A stretch of 64,000 bases of DNA from Myxococcaceae bacterium (lineage in GTDB: Bacteria > Myxococcota > Myxococcia > Myxococcales > Myxococcaceae), in assembly GCA_016793095.1 (NCBI GenBank), contig JAEUJQ010000042.1, forward strand, positions 39,799-103,798. The letters are read 5' to 3'. Shown here in pieces: positions 60,676-64,000 of the stretch. Position 1 is the first letter of the stretch, and every line of letters begins with the position of its first letter. A program made the translations under genes and the position numbers. The notes beneath the pieces are model-generated. The model was not told where the DNA came from, ran no database searches, and was given only the letters and a program-made list of their open reading frames with translations.

Positions 60676-62391
60676 TCAGCGGGAGAGAAAGCGCTTCGAG
60701 GCGAGGTGCTCCACGAGCTCGAACACCGCGGCGTCGTCGCAGCCGAGCTGCTTCATCAGGTCACCGGTGGCCGCTGCGAGCGTGGTGGGCTTCGCGAACG
60801 TCCGCAGCGCAGCGAGCACCGCAGCGCCCTCCTCGGCCTGCTGCACCATGGGGTCGCGATAGGCACGTGGGTCCAGCGTTGGCGCGCACGCCAGGCCCGC
60901 GCCGATGGGTGAGCGCAACACCGTCACCGGCGTCGAGGCGAACTTCGCGGGCACCCGGTAGCGACCGAGCCAGTCGCCCAGCGACACCTGCCGCGTGACC
61001 GTCGTCGCGTGCAGCGTCGTTCGTGGGCCGAGCGTGCCCTCGCGCTTCACCTCGGCGGCGGCCAGCACCTCATCGAGCCGCTCGCAGGCGCGCGTCACGG
61101 CCTTCTCCAGCCCCGCGTCGAGGAAGCGCACCATGGGAATCGCGCCACCCGGTCGGCGCCTGGAGAACCAGCCGGAGAAGTCGTCGAAGGTGACCGCCTC
61201 GGACATCATGCCGAAGCGCTCCGCATGTGACGTCACCAGCGCTCCAGGCTGGGACTGCAGCCGTTGGTAGCCCACCTTCACGCCCCTCGAGAGCAGCCGC
61301 TCGACGAGCCTCGCCTCTTCTGCGAGCGCCGCCGTCGTCGCCATCGGCAGCCCTGCGATGCCGCACACCTCGAGCTCGAGGTTCGGGAACCGCAGGCAGT
61401 CCTCGACGGCCGCGAACAGCGCCTCGTCGGTCGGACAGGGCTTGAGCACGCCAGCGCTCATCAGGGCCTGGCGCTGCGACCCGGCGAAGCAGCCGATGTC
61501 GAGGATGAGGGCGACGCGATGGAACGTGCTGGCGAGCGTCTCCACCAGCCGTCGCGCCGGCACGCCCCAGAGGAAGTAGGTGGTGGACTGCTTCGAGAGG
61601 TCGAGGCCCGGCCACACGTCGCACAGGTAGTCCGTCGAGCCGCCGGGGAAGTCATACCGGTACTGCCAGACGAAGGGAGCGATCTCGCGGTGGTCCTACT
61701 GCACGGCCTCAGGCGGACGGAGAAACGGCATCGGCCGGCCGAACGAGAGCCGCTGCGCCGCGCGTCTCCCACCGCAGTAGACGCAGGACTGATCGCAGCC
61801 CTTGCCCGGCGCGACCCACCCCGAGAAGCCGCTCAGGTCGAGCTGCGAGAGGAAGAGCTGCTCGAAGTGCGAGTAGCCCACGTCAGCGCTCGCCTCGGTC
61901 TGCACGTACCCGAAGGGCGCCTTCACCGGCGTGCCGTCAGCGCTCCGGTGCGCGCGGTTCGGAGCGTCAGGGGCGCCCCTGCACAGCGCGAGGAACGGCG
62001 CCTCGCCATCGCCCATCACGACGTCGTCGATGCACGCGTGCGCGAGCAGCTCGCGCCACCACAGCGCCGCGGAGTTGCCTCCAAGGACCACCCGGATGGA
62101 GGGATCCACGCGCTTGATGGCGCGCGCGATGACGAGGGCGCGGTGCACGTGCAGGTACCACTTGAGGCTGAGGCCCACCACGCGGGGCTTCACGTGCCCG
62201 AGGAGCTGCTTGAGCGAGCGGTGCAGCTCGTCTTCGGTCTGGTCCCAGTCGCACAGCCGCACCACCGCCTCGACGCCGTGCCGCCGCAGGTAGCTCGCCA
62301 CGTACAGGATGCCGCAGGTCGCCTCTCCACGGCCGGCGCCGAGCAGCAACACCGGGCCCTGGTCGTTCGCGTGCTTCGGTGAGGGAGCCAT
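60676..62391 (-). pseudogene. B12-binding radical SAM protein with one in-frame TAG
   Basis: One frame of 572 codons from ATG 62391 to the stop at 60676, broken only by TAG at 61698-61696 (codon 232). Codons before it give the B12-binding half (RGEATCGILYVASYLRRHGV, RVVGLSLKWYLHVHRALVIA, VVMGDGEAPFLALC) and the cluster motif C199-DQS-C203-VY-C206. Codons after it continue DHREIAPFVWQYRYDFPGGS, then FLWGVPARRLVETLASTFHR and LEVCGIAGLPMATTAALAEE. The rest of the protein is intact. The TAG may be a fresh mutation, a sequencing error or a suppressed codon. If it stops translation, a 231-residue piece and a lost radical SAM core remain. Confidence 0.8.
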
Positions 62392-62466
62392 GGGTCAGCG
62401 GCTGGCGGCCGGGGCGCAGCGTACCCCTCCGTGCTTCGGTGCGGGTTCCCGATTAGCGTTGAGTGA

Positions 62467-62862
62467 ATGGATCTCATCAGCAGTCTCTCGACGCAGCTCA
62501 CCCTCAGCGACAACGCCGCGCGGAGCCTCGCGGGCCAGGTGCTGGGGCTCATCGAGGACACGATGCGCGAGAAGGTGAGCTTCGGGGTGGCGTCGCGCAT
62601 TCGCAACGCAGTGCCAGAGCTGGTGCAGTGGCAGGCGACCTCTCCCACCATCGTGCCGGGCTCGCTCGCGCTCAGTGAAGTCCCGATGGACCGGGCCGAC
62701 CATGACGAGGTCGAGCTCGTGCGGCTGCTCGAGCGCTTCCGTGTGGACCTGGGGAAGCGGCAGGTGGTGAGCGCGTTGACGATGCAGTTCCTGGCTTCGC
62801 GCGTCGACGCGCAGGTGCTGGCGATCATCAAGCGGACGATGCCGCTGCTGGTTCAGAGCTGA
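62467..62862 (+). CDS. DUF2780 (VcgC/VcgE-like) protein
   Basis: 131 residues from ATG 62467. The pattern SSLSTQLTLSDNAARSLAGQ followed by VLGLIEDTMREKVSFGVASR and IRNAVPELVQWQ is that of DUF2780, an all-helical small domain with TLSDxxAxxxAGxxL. The C-terminal helix (LDLGKRQVVSALTMQFLASR read around residue 95) is typical. No signal or membrane span is visible. The family has no assigned function. Confidence 0.7.
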   Translation: MDLISSLSTQLTLSDNAARSLAGQVLGLIEDTMREKVSFGVASRIRNAVPELVQWQATSPTIVPGSLALSEVPMDRADHDEVELVRLLERFRVDLGKRQVVSALTMQFLASRVDAQVLAIIKRTMPLLVQS

Positions 62863-62886
62863 AACGCATCGGGGACTCGAATCACG

Positions 62887-63684
62887 GTGGTACAACGCTC
62901 GTTGATGCTCTGCGGCGCGTTGGCGTTGATGATTCAGGTGGCGATGGCTCCTGCGCCGACGGAGCTCGCCCTCATGCCGTTTCAACTGGTGCAGCTCTCG
63001 CCGGACCTCGGGGGCTTTGCCGAAGATCGGCTCGCGACTCACCTCGCGACGCGCGGAGTCAAGGTGCGAACTCCTTCTGAGTTGAGCGCGATGCTGAGCA
63101 TGGAACGCCAGCGGCAGCTGCTCGGGTGCAGCGAGGACACCTCGTGCATCGCCGAGATCAGCGCGGCGCTTGGTGTACCCCTCATCGTGATTGGCCGGCT
63201 CACGCGCCTCGCAGATCGCTACGAGTTCGATGTTCGCATCGTCCGGCAAGCTGACGGAGAAGTCGTCGCGCGAGACTTCCGCTCGGCGGACGGCGAGAAG
63301 AACATCGGGGCGCTCATGGAGGCCAGTGCTGAGGCCCTCGCCGCTCAGGTGACTCCACAGGCGCCGCCGAAGCCCTTCGCCTCGCGTCTCTGGGTGCCTG
63401 CGGCGGTGGGGACGGCGGCGTTCGTCGCAGGCGCGCTGCTCTGGGGCCTCGCTGAGGGCGAGTACGGCAGCCTCACCCGACCGGGAATGCTGGTGCTGAC
63501 TGACGAGCAGATCTCGCTGAAGTTCCGGGCGCTCGTCACTCAACGCACGGCGGGCATGATCGTCGCGGGGCTTGGGGCCGCGCTCATCGCTGCTGGCATT
63601 GTGTGGAACGCGGTGTCGCCCGTGACCGTCGCGGTCTCACCTGCACCGGATGGTGCAGCCGTCGTCCTCGGAGGTCGCTTCTGA
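62887..63684 (+). CDS. Exported or membrane protein with FlgO-like domain
   Basis: 265 residues from GTG 62887. A signal-like helix (LMLCGALALMIQVAMAP) leads to an alpha/beta domain (FAEDRLATHLATRGVKVRTP, LLGCSEDTSCIAEISAALGV, PLIVIGRLTRLADRYEFDVR) like the domain seen in periplasmic FlgO/CsgG-type proteins. Two hydrophobic segments near residues 175-195 and 222-245 (VGTAAFVAGALLWGLAEG, GMIVAGLGAALIAAGIVWNA) form a hairpin anchor. The next gene starts in its stop codon (TGATG). The Cys pair in CSEDTSC may form a bridge. Confidence 0.7.
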   Translation: MVQRSLMLCGALALMIQVAMAPAPTELALMPFQLVQLSPDLGGFAEDRLATHLATRGVKVRTPSELSAMLSMERQRQLLGCSEDTSCIAEISAALGVPLIVIGRLTRLADRYEFDVRIVRQADGEVVARDFRSADGEKNIGALMEASAEALAAQVTPQAPPKPFASRLWVPAAVGTAAFVAGALLWGLAEGEYGSLTRPGMLVLTDEQISLKFRALVTQRTAGMIVAGLGAALIAAGIVWNAVSPVTVAVSPAPDGAAVVLGGRF

Positions 63685-64000
63685 TGCGCGCTCCACTCGC
63701 CGCGATGTTGATGCTGACCGGGTGCTGGAGCGAAAGCGAGTTCCGCGCCCGGTGCATCGCGGCCGGTCGATGCTCGCTGGCTGATGGCGGCGCCGGTGGG
63801 ACGGCAGCCGGTGGGACGGCAGGCGGTGGGACGGCAGCCGGTGGGACGGCAGCCGGTGGGACTGCAGCCGGTGGGACGGCAGGCGGTGGGACGGCAGGCG
63901 GTGGGACGGCAGGCGGTGGGACGGCAGGCGGTGGGACGGCAGGCGGTGGGACGGCAGGCGGTGGGACGGCAGGCGGTGGGACGGCAGGCGGTGGGACGGC
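63684..64000 (+). CDS. Lipoprotein with GGTAG repeats (3' end off window)
   Basis: The gene starts at ATG 63684 in the TGATG overlap with the upstream gene and is open to the window edge (105 codons). The lipobox LMLTGC is followed by a short Cys pair region (FRARCIAAGRCSLADGG), then a run of five-residue units Gly-Gly-Thr-Ala-Ala/Gly coded by a 15-bp repeat. Such GGTAG linkers separate the lipid anchor from a surface domain in many myxobacterial lipoproteins. The domain itself lies beyond the window. Confidence 0.85.
   Translation, partial: MRAPLAAMLMLTGCWSESEFRARCIAAGRCSLADGGAGGTAAGGTAGGGTAAGGTAAGGTAAGGTAGGGTAGGGTAGGGTAGGGTAGGGTAGGGTAGGGTAGGGT
63795..64000 (+). repeat. 15-bp tandem repeat (about 14 units, open at the edge)
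   Basis: Units of GGTGGGACGGCAGCC and GGTGGGACGGCAGGC stand in line with few changes (one ACT for ACG). The unit length is a multiple of three, so length changes keep the reading frame of the lipoprotein. The array runs past the end of the window. Confidence 0.95.

Noticed and set aside
61696..61698. Pyrrolysine codon
   Set aside because: No pyl genes are visible, the protein is not a methylamine methyltransferase, and a single nonsense or base-call error explains the TAG more simply.
63795..64000. CRISPR array
   Set aside because: The units are 15 bp without spacers and lie in frame in a lipoprotein gene.

Overview
This is high-GC, gene-dense bacterial DNA. Several marks point to Myxococcota, probably order Myxococcales: a MYXO-CTERM sorting tail (20019-20825), a TIGR02996-type leucine-rich companion domain, a DUF2378/TIGR02265-like domain fused to a receiver, a zinc-ribbon Ser/Thr kinase beside an FHA-GAF-sigma-54 activator, many lipoproteins with Cys or Gly/Thr/Ala repeats, and AgmX/PglI-type tails. 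The genus cannot be named from the sequence. No phage or insertion sequence was recognised.

Layout. 1-5 kb: a beta-helix lipoprotein, an acyl-CoA-binding protein, a TIGR02996 protein and a decayed vapBC pair. 5-15 kb: a BchE-like B12/radical-SAM enzyme, an outer-membrane barrel, a sigma-region-2-only protein, a Skp/OmpH chaperone with a coupled membrane protein, a LysR regulator, zinc-ribbon and thioredoxin-fold proteins and a GT22-like mannosyltransferase. 15-27 kb: an HD-domain/HEAT-repeat operon, PilZ, a MYXO-CTERM protein, an ADP-ribosylglycohydrolase and a receiver protein. 27-34 kb: orphan atpG, a peroxiredoxin-like gene with an in-frame UGA that is best read as selenocysteine, a DUF481 outer-membrane protein, a PhnD-like binding protein and an M23 peptidase. 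34-40 kb: a LysM protein, a divergent EF-Tu paralogue behind an intrinsic terminator, TetR, a C39-like peptidase and an interrupted tRNA-like gene. 40-50 kb: an incomplete Liv transporter, a collagen-like lipoprotein, a radical SAM protein and paired zinc-ribbon membrane proteins. 50-64 kb: kinase plus sigma-54 activator operon, a second sigma-54 activator divergent from a DUF1508 lipoprotein with a sigma-54-type promoter and a perfect palindrome between them, Cys-rich lipoproteins, a B12/radical-SAM gene broken by one in-frame TAG, and a 15-bp-repeat lipoprotein running off the end.

The most unusual feature of the window is recurrent. Downstream of at least four unrelated genes (HD domain, MYXO-CTERM, ADP-ribosylglycohydrolase, LysM) lie tandem degenerate copies of that same gene's last 60-150 bp, usually with the stop codon. 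A fifth tandem repeat at 59.5 kb has no clear parent. I know of no description of such a pattern. The other strong candidates are the selenoprotein with a hairpin at bSECIS distance, the 221-nt tRNA-like gene with its anticodon arm replaced, and the amber-interrupted radical SAM gene. All calls come from reading the sequence without database searches.
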